Notes: a model not told the origin generated them from the sequence alone. A DNA stretch of 64,000 nt from Pelagadaptatus aseana (GCA_040365065.1 BAABNI010000003.1:186001-250000); one strand, 5' to 3'. Positions 43,637 through 53,204 are shown, counted from the stretch's first letter. A program made the numbers and translations.

Positions 43637-44090
43637 TTTTCACTCCCTTAACATTGGCCGCCAGAGTTTTATCGGAAACATAACCAATGGCGCCGGGCTG
43701 ACTGGCCACCCGTTGCAGCATTTCCGTTTCATCCACCACCTGATCCGGTGCCACACCACGTCCGGAAAAGATCAAACGATCCCAACTCTTCTTTAACTGG
43801 TAAGGATAAATATCCAGAACATTGCGCACGAAATGGGCATGAGCCGGATGGCGCGAGGGCAACACCACCACCACAATCGCCTGACGATCATCCCAGTGCT
43901 GGCGAGACATGGTAAAAATGGCTTGTACCGATTGACGATTGAGCACGCCGGTATCAATCGCATCGTTGACGATAACCGCAGGCTCAGCTTTCAGTGCTGA
44001 GGCAAACAACAGGGCAAAAGCACACAGCATGGCACGCGGCCATCGCCCTGTTTGAAATGCATTGTCGATTGCTTCTGCGAGCACTTTCAT
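43620..44090 (-). CDS. PstS-like periplasmic binding protein, short form
   Basis: From ATG 44090 the product is 156 residues with a signal or anchor segment (WPRAMLCAFALLFASALKAE). The rest resembles the PBP-like domain of PstS: TGVLNRQSVQAIFTM near residue 60, RHPAHAHFVRNVLD near 95, SWDRLIFSGRG and VASQPGAIGYVSD near 135. It is about half the length of phosphate PstS and no pst transport genes adjoin. With the porin it may form a sensing or uptake pair read by the divergent kinase; that is inference. Confidence 0.78.
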   Translation of the reverse strand: MKVLAEAIDNAFQTGRWPRAMLCAFALLFASALKAEPAVIVNDAIDTGVLNRQSVQAIFTMSRQHWDDRQAIVVVVLPSRHPAHAHFVRNVLDIYPYQLKKSWDRLIFSGRGVAPDQVVDETEMLQRVASQPGAIGYVSDKTLAANVKGVKIVENK

Positions 44091-44249
44091 GACAAACCCA
44101 AAAAGAAAAAACGCGCCAACTATACACAAAACCCGAGCGCTTCAACACTCACTTGGCGCCAAAGGCCGCGTTTTAAGTCAATAAAAAATACCCATATTGT
44201 CAATGGCTTGGTGTAGTATCTTCACAAAAATAAAAACAGAGCAGCACCC

Positions 44250-44963
44250 ATGCACAAAAAAATTTTAGTGGTTGATGACGATTTTATCAGTCGTGCCAAA
44301 CTCCCAGCGATACTTGCCAACATCGGTGATTGCCACACCCACGAAAGTGGTGAAGAGGCATTGGCAGTGTTTCAACACGCGCTCGAGATCGGCGCACCTT
44401 TCGACTTGATTGCTCTGGATATTGAAATGCCCGGCATGTCCGGTCACGCTGTTCTGCAAAACCTGAGGAACATAGAAGATGCGCTCTGCGTTCCTGAACA
44501 CCAGCGAACCAAAGTGATCATGGTTTCTGTCCACGACGACCCAAGTAATATTATCTCCTCACTGAAAACCGGTGCCGACGCCTATTTAATTAAACCCTTC
44601 GACTACGGCGACATGCTCGATAAGCTGTCTGAAATCGGTATGGCCATTGATACCGGCCTGCTCGATACCGCTCGTTTAAATGAGGAGGGTTTTCTGGAAT
44701 TGCTGAATCGCTTTATTGAACTGGGCCATCGTCGCCTGCAGGAAATGGAGCACAATCGCAGTGACGATGACTATCAGGCGATTGAAAAAGCCTGTGAAGA
44801 ACTGCAGATAACCGCAGCATCCATATCGGCCCACATTGTTAATCTCAGCCTGATCCAATTACAGAAGGCCGCGCAACAACACCCTGAGTCATTGGGGTTA
44901 TACATCCAGAAAACCCAACGGGAGCTGAAACGACTCGAACGCTTTACCCAGACCAGGAACTAA
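44250..44963 (+). CDS. Response regulator, REC domain with helical C-terminal extension
   Basis: The 237-residue product starts KKILVVDDDFISR and has the phosphoacceptor Asp in LIALDIEMPGMSG near residue 56, the switch Ser in MVSVHDD near 93 and Lys in LIKPFD near 115. Residues about 130-237 are helical and match no output domain I know; there is no DNA-binding motif. It precedes the hybrid kinase by 36 bp. Its REC is similar to that of the small regulator at 48442-48852. Confidence 0.92.
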   Translation: MHKKILVVDDDFISRAKLPAILANIGDCHTHESGEEALAVFQHALEIGAPFDLIALDIEMPGMSGHAVLQNLRNIEDALCVPEHQRTKVIMVSVHDDPSNIISSLKTGADAYLIKPFDYGDMLDKLSEIGMAIDTGLLDTARLNEEGFLELLNRFIELGHRRLQEMEHNRSDDDYQAIEKACEELQITAASISAHIVNLSLIQLQKAAQQHPESLGLYIQKTQRELKRLERFTQTRN

Positions 44964-44999
44964 TCCGGTCTAGGGGAAGACTTCGCAACAGGGAGCAGT

Positions 45000-47900
45000 A
45001 TGTCCAAGGATCTAATCAAAATATCTCTGACAACCATGGTCGTTCTGGTTTTTTTGACGGGCGTTGCCTACGCACTGCAACGCTATGTGCTCTTGCCCGG
45101 CTTTGCTCAACTGGAGCAGCGTGAAGCGGTCAAAGATTTACAGCGCACCATCGACGCCATCGAGCGCGAAGTCGAACACGTAAACTTTCTCGCCAGCGAC
45201 TGGGCTCAGCGACCCAACATTATTGAATTTATGGAGAACCGCGACGGCCAACAGCTCAATGACAGCTTTTCCTGGCAATCGCTGGAATCCAATGCCGACA
45301 TCAACGCTCTTATGATACTGGGCCAGGATGGCCTGAGAATATGGGGCGATATCTATGAGCCCGAACAGGGCGGCTTCCTTGACCTCGAGGACTTTTCGGC
45401 GGAGATCATTCAACGCTATTTGCAGATTCACACCACCAATACATCGGTGGCGGGCATCATATTAACCCCCGCAGGTCCGATTCTGGTATCCGCTCACCCC
45501 ATTGCACCGGTACGTGCCGAGCAGGCCCTGCAGGGCACCATGATTGTCGGTCGCTTTCTCGATGAATTCCAAATGGCGCGCTTGAGCGAACAAACCCGGG
45601 TACCCTTTATTACGTTGCCGCTTGACGGTACCGAGCCCACCGCCAGCTACGCCAAACGTCTGATCGAAACACCCACGCTGATCGAAGAAGTGGATGACCA
45701 GACCCTTCATGCATTCACTCTGGTCGAAGGTCTGCAAGGCAATCCCGTGCTGTTGGTTCGCGCCAAAATACAACGCGATATTATGTTCACCGGTAACCAG
45801 GCCAGTCGCGTTGCCTTCTATCTGATTGTCCTGACACTGATACTGATGGCACTGGGTATCGCCCTGCTGTTTGCGCGCGATGCCATTGCCGTGAGGCGGC
45901 GCAACGAAAGTATTAAGGCGCTGGTTGACGAGAGAACCGGGCAATTGCGAGAGGCTTCCCAGCAACTGGAAATTTTCAAAATTCTGGTAGACACATCCAA
46001 CCAGAGCATCGGCATTTTTGATCAGGACTGCGCCATTGTCTATGCCAATCCCAACCTGCTGAGAGACTGGGATCAGCAAGATGATCTACCCAAGGTGCAA
46101 GCCAGCAGCCTCTGGACCGATTTCTATACCGACCGCGATCAGGCACAGCTCACAGAAGATATTCTGCCCAACTTGTCACGGCAAGGTTCGTGGATTGGTG
46201 AATTGAGACGACCGGATCCGCAAGATTGGGCTGGTGAAAAAATCAATCTGGAAAATATTTTTGTGCTGCCAAACAGCGACAATGACAAAGTGCTGATAGC
46301 CAATATCGCCACAGACATCACCGAGCAGAAACGCATCGCCCGCGAACTGCTGGAAGCAAAAATAGCTGCCGAATCTGCCAATAACGCCAAGAGCAACTTT
46401 CTGGCGACCATCACCCATGAGTTGAGAACCCCCCTCAATGGCATCATCGGCATGGCAGAGATGGCAATGGAATCTGCCAGCAATGAAAACCAGCGCGCCA
46501 TCTTCACCACGTTGCTGCAAGAGAGTGACGTGCTGCTGACCCTGATTAACCAAACGCTGGATTACGCCAAAATTGAAGCCGGCATGATGGAATTGGAGCA
46601 ATTGCCCTTCAACTGCGCCGCTCTGGTTGAGCAAATGGCCAACAGCATCGCTCTGCGCTGCGCCAAAAACAAAGCCCTGCAAATCAATTGTCTGGTCGAC
46701 CCGCGTATTCCAGAGCATTTGATTGGTGACGAAAATCGGCTGCGCCAAATTCTCGCCAACCTGACTGGCAACGCCGTTAAATTCACGGCCAAAGGGGAAA
46801 TCAATTTACGCGCGGAACTGGTATCTGACAGTGACAGCAAAGCCCGGGTCAAATTTCACATCGAAGACACCGGCATCGGCATCCCCAAAGAAAAAGTCGG
46901 CCGGGTGTTTGAGCGCTTTGGTCAGGTAGACGATTCCATGAACCGCCGTTACGGCGGCACCGGCTTGGGAACCAATATTGCCCAGGAGCTGACACAGCTG
47001 ATGAACGGGGACATTGGCGTCAGCAGTGAAGAAGGCAAAGGCAGCCACTTCTGGTTTACCGCCGAATTCAACAAAGACCAATTGACACCACTGGCAGAGC
47101 CAGTGATCCCGGATCTACAAGGCCACCGCATTCTGATTGCAGACCATAACCACACCAACAACAACTACCTGAAAACCCAACTGGCAGATACCGGTGCCGA
47201 AGTCTGCACCGCCACCGATTTGATAGCCGCGCTCGAACAGGCGCGACAACAGGATCAGCCCTATGACATCGCACTGGTCTGTGAAGACCTGCTCAACGAC
47301 GCCTTAAAGAATCAGAAGCCCCTCGGCCTGTCGACCATGACGGTTATCGCCATGGCTCCGTCCGATGGCGTTGATGGCAACCCCCTGCAACAGAGTTGGC
47401 AAGGTGCGGCAGTTCGCAGCGTCAATAAGCCCATCCACCGAAAGGCATTGCTGGGCTACATCAAAGACGCCCTCGCCTCTGACGGTGATACCCCAACGGT
47501 AAGGGCGACCCAGCCCACCGCAACCATCGGCAAAATGGGCGAAGGCAAAACGGTACTGCTGGCCGAAGATTACCCAACCAATCAGGTAATCGCCACCGCC
47601 CGACTCAAAGCCGAGGGTTTTTCAGTGATCTTGGCCGAAGATGGCCTGCAGGCTGTTGAGCAATTCAGCCAAACCAGACCCGATCTGATCCTGATGGATC
47701 TGCAGATGCCAAACATGGATGGTTATCAGGCCAGTGAGAAAATCCGTTCCATGGAACAGGCCGGTGAACACACGCCGATTATTGCCGTCAGCGCCCACAC
47801 CATGCCCGGAAATCGCGACCACTGCCTTGAATGCGGCATGAACGACTATCTGTCCAAGCCTTTCCGACGGGAAGATTTACAGCGGATCATCGCCAAGTGG

Positions 47901-48308
47901 TTAGCCACTGGCTCTCCTGCTGAGCCAACATCAGAGACGGCACAAGAGTCGCCAACAATGACAGAAACGGGCAGTTCATCATCCCCCATGGATTTCGAAC
48001 AGGCGGTGGATGAATTTATGGGTGAACGGGATCTGGTGGTTGAGGTGCTGCAACAATTTGTTGCCACCTGCCAGAATCAGGTCGCAACCATAGAAGCCTC
48101 CATAGCCACAGGCAACTTCGATGTCATCGCAGCCGAAACCCACAAAATTAAAGGAGGCGCCGCCAACCTGATTGCCAGGCCTTTGTCGCAGGTCGCATCC
48201 AGAATCGAGCAAACGGCCCGTGAGGGCGATGTGACCATGATCCCGGCATTGTTCAAGGAGTTGCAAAATCAAGTCGCCCGGCTGGAGAACTTCAGCCAGC
48301 AGCTGTAA
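45000..48308 (+). CDS. Hybrid sensor histidine kinase with CHASE4-like sensor, PAS, pseudo-receiver, receiver and HPt
   Basis: The 1102-residue product has TM1 (about 8-28), a periplasmic CHASE4-like domain (about 40-260; ending before TM2 at about 262-290), a PAS (about 325-440), HisKA with FLATITHELRTPLNG (His near 473), HATPase with NAVKFT, DTGIGIP and GGTGLG (about 560-690), a first receiver-like domain (about 700-825), a true receiver with LILMDLQMPNMDG (Asp near 897), and a C-terminal HPt with AETHKIKGGAANL (His near 1047). The first receiver reads DIALVCEDLL, lacking the phosphoacceptor Asp. A BarA-like multistep phosphorelay is expected; the ligand is unknown. Confidence 0.93.
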   Translation: MSKDLIKISLTTMVVLVFLTGVAYALQRYVLLPGFAQLEQREAVKDLQRTIDAIEREVEHVNFLASDWAQRPNIIEFMENRDGQQLNDSFSWQSLESNADINALMILGQDGLRIWGDIYEPEQGGFLDLEDFSAEIIQRYLQIHTTNTSVAGIILTPAGPILVSAHPIAPVRAEQALQGTMIVGRFLDEFQMARLSEQTRVPFITLPLDGTEPTASYAKRLIETPTLIEEVDDQTLHAFTLVEGLQGNPVLLVRAKIQRDIMFTGNQASRVAFYLIVLTLILMALGIALLFARDAIAVRRRNESIKALVDERTGQLREASQQLEIFKILVDTSNQSIGIFDQDCAIVYANPNLLRDWDQQDDLPKVQASSLWTDFYTDRDQAQLTEDILPNLSRQGSWIGELRRPDPQDWAGEKINLENIFVLPNSDNDKVLIANIATDITEQKRIARELLEAKIAAESANNAKSNFLATITHELRTPLNGIIGMAEMAMESASNENQRAIFTTLLQESDVLLTLINQTLDYAKIEAGMMELEQLPFNCAALVEQMANSIALRCAKNKALQINCLVDPRIPEHLIGDENRLRQILANLTGNAVKFTAKGEINLRAELVSDSDSKARVKFHIEDTGIGIPKEKVGRVFERFGQVDDSMNRRYGGTGLGTNIAQELTQLMNGDIGVSSEEGKGSHFWFTAEFNKDQLTPLAEPVIPDLQGHRILIADHNHTNNNYLKTQLADTGAEVCTATDLIAALEQARQQDQPYDIALVCEDLLNDALKNQKPLGLSTMTVIAMAPSDGVDGNPLQQSWQGAAVRSVNKPIHRKALLGYIKDALASDGDTPTVRATQPTATIGKMGEGKTVLLAEDYPTNQVIATARLKAEGFSVILAEDGLQAVEQFSQTRPDLILMDLQMPNMDGYQASEKIRSMEQAGEHTPIIAVSAHTMPGNRDHCLECGMNDYLSKPFRREDLQRIIAKWLATGSPAEPTSETAQESPTMTETGSSSSPMDFEQAVDEFMGERDLVVEVLQQFVATCQNQVATIEASIATGNFDVIAAETHKIKGGAANLIARPLSQVASRIEQTAREGDVTMIPALFKELQNQVARLENFSQQL

Positions 48309-48362
48309 GCCTATACCACTTCTGGCAAGGGTCACGCACCGAGATAACTCACGGACCCAAAG

Positions 48363-48390
48363 CAGACAGACCCTGCTTTTGAGGTATAAT
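48363..48390 (+). promoter_or_regulatory. Sigma-70 promoter of the second response regulator gene
   Basis: CAGACA (48363-48368), a 16-bp spacer and a perfect TATAAT (48385-48390) lie about 52 bp before ATG 48442. The good -10 suggests the small regulator has its own transcript apart from the kinase gene. Confidence 0.6.
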
Positions 48391-48441
48391 GCGCTAGCAT
48401 AAAAATAAATAACAATAAGAAGATATACAGACATTTGCAGT

Positions 48442-48852
48442 ATGAATAACTTGAAGATATTGGTTGTTGACGACGAATTTGCCAGTCGCGTAAAAATGGC
48501 AACCGTTTTAAAACAATTGGGTACCTGTGAAATGCGTGATGACGGCTGGCAAGCGGTGATCGAATTCACCAATGCCCTGAAATCCGGCGCCCCTTACAAT
48601 CTGATTCTTTTGGATATTGAAATGCCCGGCATGAGCGGCAGCACCGCTTTGAGCAAAATTCGCGAACGGGAAAAAGAGCACGGCATTGACGACAGCAGCC
48701 GGACCAGAATTGTGATGGTGACGTCACACAATGATCGCGACAATGTCGTAAATGCCATGCGTCAGGGCTGTGACTCCTATATCGTCAAGCCATTTACGAA
48801 AGAAGCCATCTACGAAAAGCTCAAGACCATCGGGCTTATTAATAACCCATAA
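48442..48852 (+). CDS. Single-domain response regulator (CheY-like)
   Basis: The 136-residue product is a lone receiver: LKILVVDDEFASR, phosphoacceptor in LILLDIEMPGMSG near residue 57, MVTSHND near 93 and YIVKPFTKE near 115. It is similar to the receiver encoded at 44250. It could be the final or intermediate acceptor of the HPt domain of the kinase encoded just upstream. The ABC-F gene starts 43 bp later on the same strand. Confidence 0.93.
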   Translation: MNNLKILVVDDEFASRVKMATVLKQLGTCEMRDDGWQAVIEFTNALKSGAPYNLILLDIEMPGMSGSTALSKIREREKEHGIDDSSRTRIVMVTSHNDRDNVVNAMRQGCDSYIVKPFTKEAIYEKLKTIGLINNP

Positions 48853-48895
48853 TCCCGCTTGGTAAGCCAATCCAAGCGCTTACCAAGACAGCAGT

Positions 48896-50812
48896 ATGAT
48901 CACTCTCGACAACATCAGCCTTCAACGCGGCAGCAAAATATTGCTGCAAGACACCAGCCTCAGAATTCATGATGGCCAGAAGGTTGGCATTATTGGTGCC
49001 AATGGCACCGGCAAATCCACCCTGTTCAAGGTACTGTGCGGAGCGCTCGGCAGCGATCAGGGAGAGGTGAGCATTCCCGCAAACTGGCGCATTGCCCAGA
49101 TGCGACAGGAAATTGATCACAGCGACAAAACCGCTCTCGATTTTGTGCTCGATGGCGATCAGGCATTGCGCGCACTGCAACAACAAATCGCCGCTACCGA
49201 TGAGAGCGAAGGCAGCCAGCTGGCCAGACTTTACGCCGAGTTTGAACAGATTGATGGCTACACCGCCGAATCCCGGGCCCAAGCCCTGCTTCACGGTCTG
49301 GGTTTTCAGGCCACCGATGGCGCCCGGCCGGTGGCCGATTTCTCTGGTGGCTGGCGCATTCGTCTGAACCTGGCTCAGGCCCTGATGTGCCCCGCGGATC
49401 TGCTGTTACTGGATGAGCCCACCAACCATCTGGATCTGGATACCACCTGGTGGCTGGAGCAACGACTACAGCAATTCCGGGGCACATTGATGATTATCTC
49501 CCACGATCGGGACTTCCTCGATAATACCATTGGCCATATTGTTCATATCGAACAGCAACAACTGAATCTCTACAGCGGCAACTACTCCGGATTTGAACGC
49601 CAGCGCAGCGAGAGGCTGGCACAGCAGCAGCAGATGTTTGAGCGCCAACAAACCCAGATCGCTGAAATCGAGAAGTTCGTCAATCGCTTCCGTGCCAAAG
49701 CCACCAAGGCCCGTCAGGCCCAGAGCCGGCTCAAGGCACTGGAACGACTGCAGGTAATTGCACCCGCCCATGTAGACTCGCCCTTTCAGTTTCAAATTCC
49801 CTGTGCGGATAAAACCTCGCAACCGCTGTTGCAACTGACAGACGCCCAGCTGGGTTATGGCGACAGCACCATTCTCAAGCAGGTTGAACTGCGTGTGGAA
49901 AGCAACAGTCGCCTCGGTCTGCTGGGGCCAAACGGCGCCGGTAAATCAACACTGGTTAAATCCCTGGTCGGGGAGCTGCCCCTGCTCACCGGTCAGCGAA
50001 CGTGCGGTGAGCATCTGGCCATTGGTTACTTTAACCAGCACACCCTGGAAGCACTGGATCTCAATGCCAGCCCGGCGCTGCACATCCAGCGGCTGTCACC
50101 GCAGGCAAGGGAACAGGATATTCGCAACTTCCTGGGTGGCTTTGATTTTCAGGGAGACCGTGCCTTTGAGGAAATCCAACACTTTTCCGGGGGAGAAAAA
50201 GCGCGCCTGGCTCTGGCCCTGATTGCCTGGCAGAAGCCCAATCTGCTGTTGCTGGACGAGCCCACCAACCATCTGGATCTGGACATGCGTGAGGCTCTGA
50301 CTCTGGCGTTACAGCAATACCCCGGCGCGGTACTGGTGATTTCCCATGATCGCCATCTGTTGCGTAACACCGTGGATGAGTTTCTGCTGGTTGCCCATGG
50401 CAAGGTCGCACCTTTTGATGGCGATCTGGAGAGCTACCATCGCTGGCTGTCGGATTATGAACCGATCTCAACAATGGCAGGCATCAACTCAACCGCCCAG
50501 GCCGACACGCCGACACCGGTTAAAGTGGATCGCAAAGCTCAAAGGCAGCAGGCTGCACAGCAACGCAAACAACTTCAGCCGCTGAAGAATCAATTGAACA
50601 AACTGGAAAAGAAGATCGATCAACTGCAAAGCCAGCTCGATGAGATAGAACAACAACTGGCCGATAGCGCGCTGTATCAGGATGACAACAAGGATCAGTT
50701 GCAGTCTCTGCTGCAGCGTCAGGGAGAGCTCAGCAACCAGCTACAGACTGAGGAGGAGGTCTGGATGGAAGTCAGCGAGGAATACGAAAACCTGCAACAG
50801 AGCTTGGCTTAA
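48896..50812 (+). CDS. ABC-F family ATPase (YheS-like)
   Basis: The 638-residue product has two ABC domains and no membrane segments: Walker A GANGTGKSTL near residue 38 and GPNGAGKSTL near 343, signatures FSGGWRIRLNLAQAL near 145 and FSGGEKARLALAL near 430, and Walker B LLLLDEPTNHLDL in both. A linker helix (about 235-280) and a Gln/Lys-rich C-terminal coiled coil (about 545-638) fit YheS. ABC-F proteins act on the ribosome. Its stop codon overlaps that of the convergent UDG-like gene by 4 bp. Confidence 0.93.
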   Translation: MITLDNISLQRGSKILLQDTSLRIHDGQKVGIIGANGTGKSTLFKVLCGALGSDQGEVSIPANWRIAQMRQEIDHSDKTALDFVLDGDQALRALQQQIAATDESEGSQLARLYAEFEQIDGYTAESRAQALLHGLGFQATDGARPVADFSGGWRIRLNLAQALMCPADLLLLDEPTNHLDLDTTWWLEQRLQQFRGTLMIISHDRDFLDNTIGHIVHIEQQQLNLYSGNYSGFERQRSERLAQQQQMFERQQTQIAEIEKFVNRFRAKATKARQAQSRLKALERLQVIAPAHVDSPFQFQIPCADKTSQPLLQLTDAQLGYGDSTILKQVELRVESNSRLGLLGPNGAGKSTLVKSLVGELPLLTGQRTCGEHLAIGYFNQHTLEALDLNASPALHIQRLSPQAREQDIRNFLGGFDFQGDRAFEEIQHFSGGEKARLALALIAWQKPNLLLLDEPTNHLDLDMREALTLALQQYPGAVLVISHDRHLLRNTVDEFLLVAHGKVAPFDGDLESYHRWLSDYEPISTMAGINSTAQADTPTPVKVDRKAQRQQAAQQRKQLQPLKNQLNKLEKKIDQLQSQLDEIEQQLADSALYQDDNKDQLQSLLQRQGELSNQLQTEEEVWMEVSEEYENLQQSLA

Positions 50813-51423
50813 TTAGCGCTATAGAGCGACTCCATGCCCCGAATAAAATCCGCCTTGCCACCATAGGATGGATGGCGGATTGCGTGCACTTGCTGATTGG
50901 GAAAAGCCCGCCGAGCACAAAGCTGTCCCTTGCCTCCTACCCCGGCAATGACTTCCGGCCGATACAGTTCAGCCAACAACCTCAGATAGCGGTTACCCTG
51001 CTGCACCTCCTTAGCGGTAGGTGCCCGATTTTTATTGGGCTGTCCTTTCGGGTGGGGATGGAATGGATAGGCATTCCAAAACAGCGGGGTGTGCCCGGAA
51101 CGGCTCAGGTAATCCCATACGATGGTGGCGGTGTTTTCCGATTCCAGAGTTTCAATCTGCAACTGGGGCCCCAACGCCTGCAACAACGGGTGATCAAAGC
51201 GCTGATAGATGGTGCCGCTGGAAAAGGGAATTCCGGTCAACTTGCCGCCCTTGAAGCCCAGGGCCTCACCCACCAACAGCACCCGTTTGCCGGGTTGACT
51301 CAGCATGGCCCTGAGATACTGGCGTAGATTGCCCAGCAACTCTGGCTGTCGATAGGGATTCTTCATGACCCCGGTGTTTCTGGGTTTTGACAGGGTCGTC
51401 AAAAATGCCTCGAGGTCATCCAT
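50809..51423 (-). CDS. Uracil-DNA glycosylase-superfamily-like protein
   Basis: The 204-residue product has the superfamily outline: VLLVGEALGFKGGKLTGIPFSS near residue 48 (motif A region), FWNAYPFHPHPKGQPNKNRAPT near 113, VIAGVGGKGQ near 158 and RHPSYGGK near 183 (motif B region). It lacks the Cys ligands of the iron-sulfur UDG families. Repair activity is plausible but the substrate is unknown. It is 11 bp downstream of the hypothetical gene on the same strand. Confidence 0.75.
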   Translation of the reverse strand: MDDLEAFLTTLSKPRNTGVMKNPYRQPELLGNLRQYLRAMLSQPGKRVLLVGEALGFKGGKLTGIPFSSGTIYQRFDHPLLQALGPQLQIETLESENTATIVWDYLSRSGHTPLFWNAYPFHPHPKGQPNKNRAPTAKEVQQGNRYLRLLAELYRPEVIAGVGGKGQLCARRAFPNQQVHAIRHPSYGGKADFIRGMESLYSAN

Positions 51424-51434
51424 TGTATCCCGCG

Positions 51435-52307
51435 TCAGCGACTCAGCAGATCGCTGTAAAGCCGCTGCTCAATCAGACTGATACCCTGCTCCATCGACGC
51501 CCAAAACGCATCGACGATATCGGTGGCCACCTTAAACAACTGAGTACTGTCTTCCTGAATCTTGCGGCTATTGAGAATCTTATCGTTGATTTTGCGCAAC
51601 AGGGCATTGAGATGACGCAGCAGACCCTTACTGGGTCGCAGGGCTTTGACGTCCGGAAAATCCGGCTCCAGCTCATCCAGCGCCCGCTCCAGTGCCATAA
51701 CCAGACGCGGTATGTCCTTGATTAAAAATGACAGGCGCATGTGGCTGTCACTGCCACAGGCCTGCACCACCGCGGCATTGGTGCTCAATCCCCGCAACAT
51801 CGCCAGAGCTTCGGCGGTGTTAGGCAAGGTGATAAATACGGTTTCCAACAGCTGTTCGTAGTGGTCGATCTTTGGCTCGGATTCGACCGGCAGTAATTCC
51901 TCGCGCATGGAACTGCGGATCAGTTTTTTCAAGCCATCAATCAAGTGACTGTGAAATTCGAAGTTGCGCAACAGCTCATCGGATTGCCAGTCGTACTTGA
52001 TCACCTGCCAACTGTCGAGGCTTTGGGAAACTTCCATAGGCGGCGGAGCCGTTTCTGAAAAACGGTTGTGCTGTAGATAGGTGGCAAACAGCTGATCGAT
52101 CGACCCGGACTGTCGTTCCGCCAGCTCAAGAAATGCCTGTTCACCACTGAGGTAGCCCATGGTGGCACCGCGATGCTGCTGCACCGCCTTGGTCAAAAGG
52201 CAAATCAACTTAATGCCGGTAATACAGTGGATGCGATCTAAAAATTGTTGGGCTGGTGCGTCATCTTGATGAGATTTTGCACCAATAAAGGGCAACACGT
52301 TCTCCAT
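51435..52307 (-). CDS. Hypothetical helical protein
   Basis: I do not recognise this 290-residue protein. It has no signal peptide or membrane segment, is rich in Leu, Ile, Glu and Arg, and should be almost wholly alpha-helical. Visible segments include LDRIHCITGIKLICLLTKAV near residue 24 and LLRHLNALLRKINDKILNSRKI near 233. Codon usage matches its neighbours, and it is 11 bp upstream of the UDG-like gene, so the pair is probably coexpressed. GAGG is only 2 bases before ATG 52307, so the start is uncertain. Confidence 0.7.
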   Translation of the reverse strand: MENVLPFIGAKSHQDDAPAQQFLDRIHCITGIKLICLLTKAVQQHRGATMGYLSGEQAFLELAERQSGSIDQLFATYLQHNRFSETAPPPMEVSQSLDSWQVIKYDWQSDELLRNFEFHSHLIDGLKKLIRSSMREELLPVESEPKIDHYEQLLETVFITLPNTAEALAMLRGLSTNAAVVQACGSDSHMRLSFLIKDIPRLVMALERALDELEPDFPDVKALRPSKGLLRHLNALLRKINDKILNSRKIQEDSTQLFKVATDIVDAFWASMEQGISLIEQRLYSDLLSR

Positions 52308-52417
52308 AACCTCTTATATTTTCCCCCGCGGACTGTTTTTGAATGACATTTTGGTTCAGGGCCATTCACAGCAAAGATTGAGCCAACGGGGGCAGGGGTT
52401 GCAATTGAGCCTTGTTG

Positions 52418-53074
52418 TTACGCCAGGCTCAATACCTTATCGACCAGCTTTTCAATGCCGCTGGCCGCTTCCGCAATGGAACCCGCCAACATATAGGCCG
52501 GGGTGGTCACCAGCTTGCGGGCGTCATCCACGACAATCTCATCCACAGCGCAATTCATGTGTTCAGCACCCGTTTGCGATACCGCAGCTGCGGTATCAGG
52601 GTCATTGCCAATGGTACAGCTGACACCGTTGCCGAAAATGGCCGCAGAGATGACCGGCGCAATGCACATCAAACCAATCACCTTGCCCTGCTCCTGCATG
52701 GCACGGGTAAAGGCGAGTACGTCAGGATTGACCGTCAACTCCGGGCCTTTAACGGCAAAATCCGAAAGATTTTTGGCCGCTCCAAAACCACCGGGAACAA
52801 TCACGGCGTCGTAATCTTCGGCTTTTGCATTGGCAATATCGGCAACATGACCGCGGGCAATCCGCGCAGCTTCAACCAGCACATTGCGGCTCTCACCTTC
52901 AGCGACTTCACCGGTAGCGTGATTGATCACATGCATCTGCGCCACATTCGGTGCCAGACACTGCACCTGCGCTCCGGCTCGATCAAGACTTAACAGGGTC
53001 ACCACGGCTTCGTGAATTTCCGAACCATCGTAAACTCCACAACCGGCCAGAATAACCGCAACTTTCTTTGACAT
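52418..53074 (-). CDS. elbB: Isoprenoid biosynthesis glyoxalase ElbB (DJ-1/PfpI superfamily)
   Basis: The 218-residue product starts KKVAVILAGCGVYDGSEIHEAV and has AKAEDYDAVIVPGGFGAAKNLSDFA near residue 88, the nucleophile Cys in GLMCIAPVISA near 136, and DEIVVDDARKLVTTPAYM near 185. ElbB is a DJ-1-like protein with glyoxalase activity; its link to isoprenoids in E. coli is indirect. It is divergent from the universal stress gene across a 130-bp gap. Confidence 0.95.
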   Translation of the reverse strand: MSKKVAVILAGCGVYDGSEIHEAVVTLLSLDRAGAQVQCLAPNVAQMHVINHATGEVAEGESRNVLVEAARIARGHVADIANAKAEDYDAVIVPGGFGAAKNLSDFAVKGPELTVNPDVLAFTRAMQEQGKVIGLMCIAPVISAAIFGNGVSCTIGNDPDTAAAVSQTGAEHMNCAVDEIVVDDARKLVTTPAYMLAGSIAEAASGIEKLVDKVLSLA

Positions 53075-53119
53075 GACACAAGGCCCCTTTACTGTTAGTT
53101 CATAGAATCAAATAGTGTA

Positions 53120-53144
53120 AGAGACTATTGTTCTAGAGACTATT
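53120..53144. promoter_or_regulatory. Direct repeat in the elbB/usp divergent region
   Basis: AGAGACTATT occurs at 53120-53129 and 53135-53144, a 15-bp period, within an AT-rich stretch between two stress-type genes. The spacing is about one and a half helical turns. It may be a regulator site; nothing identifies the regulator. Confidence 0.3.
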
Positions 53145-53204
53145 TTTAAAAAAGATTGTTTCGTTTTTTAAAAATTTGTTTCAACAAATCACAAGGAGTC
53201 AGCC

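Noticed and set aside
42401..44090. Phosphate uptake (Pst) operon
   Set aside because: The binding protein is about half length and no pstC, pstA or pstB genes adjoin it.
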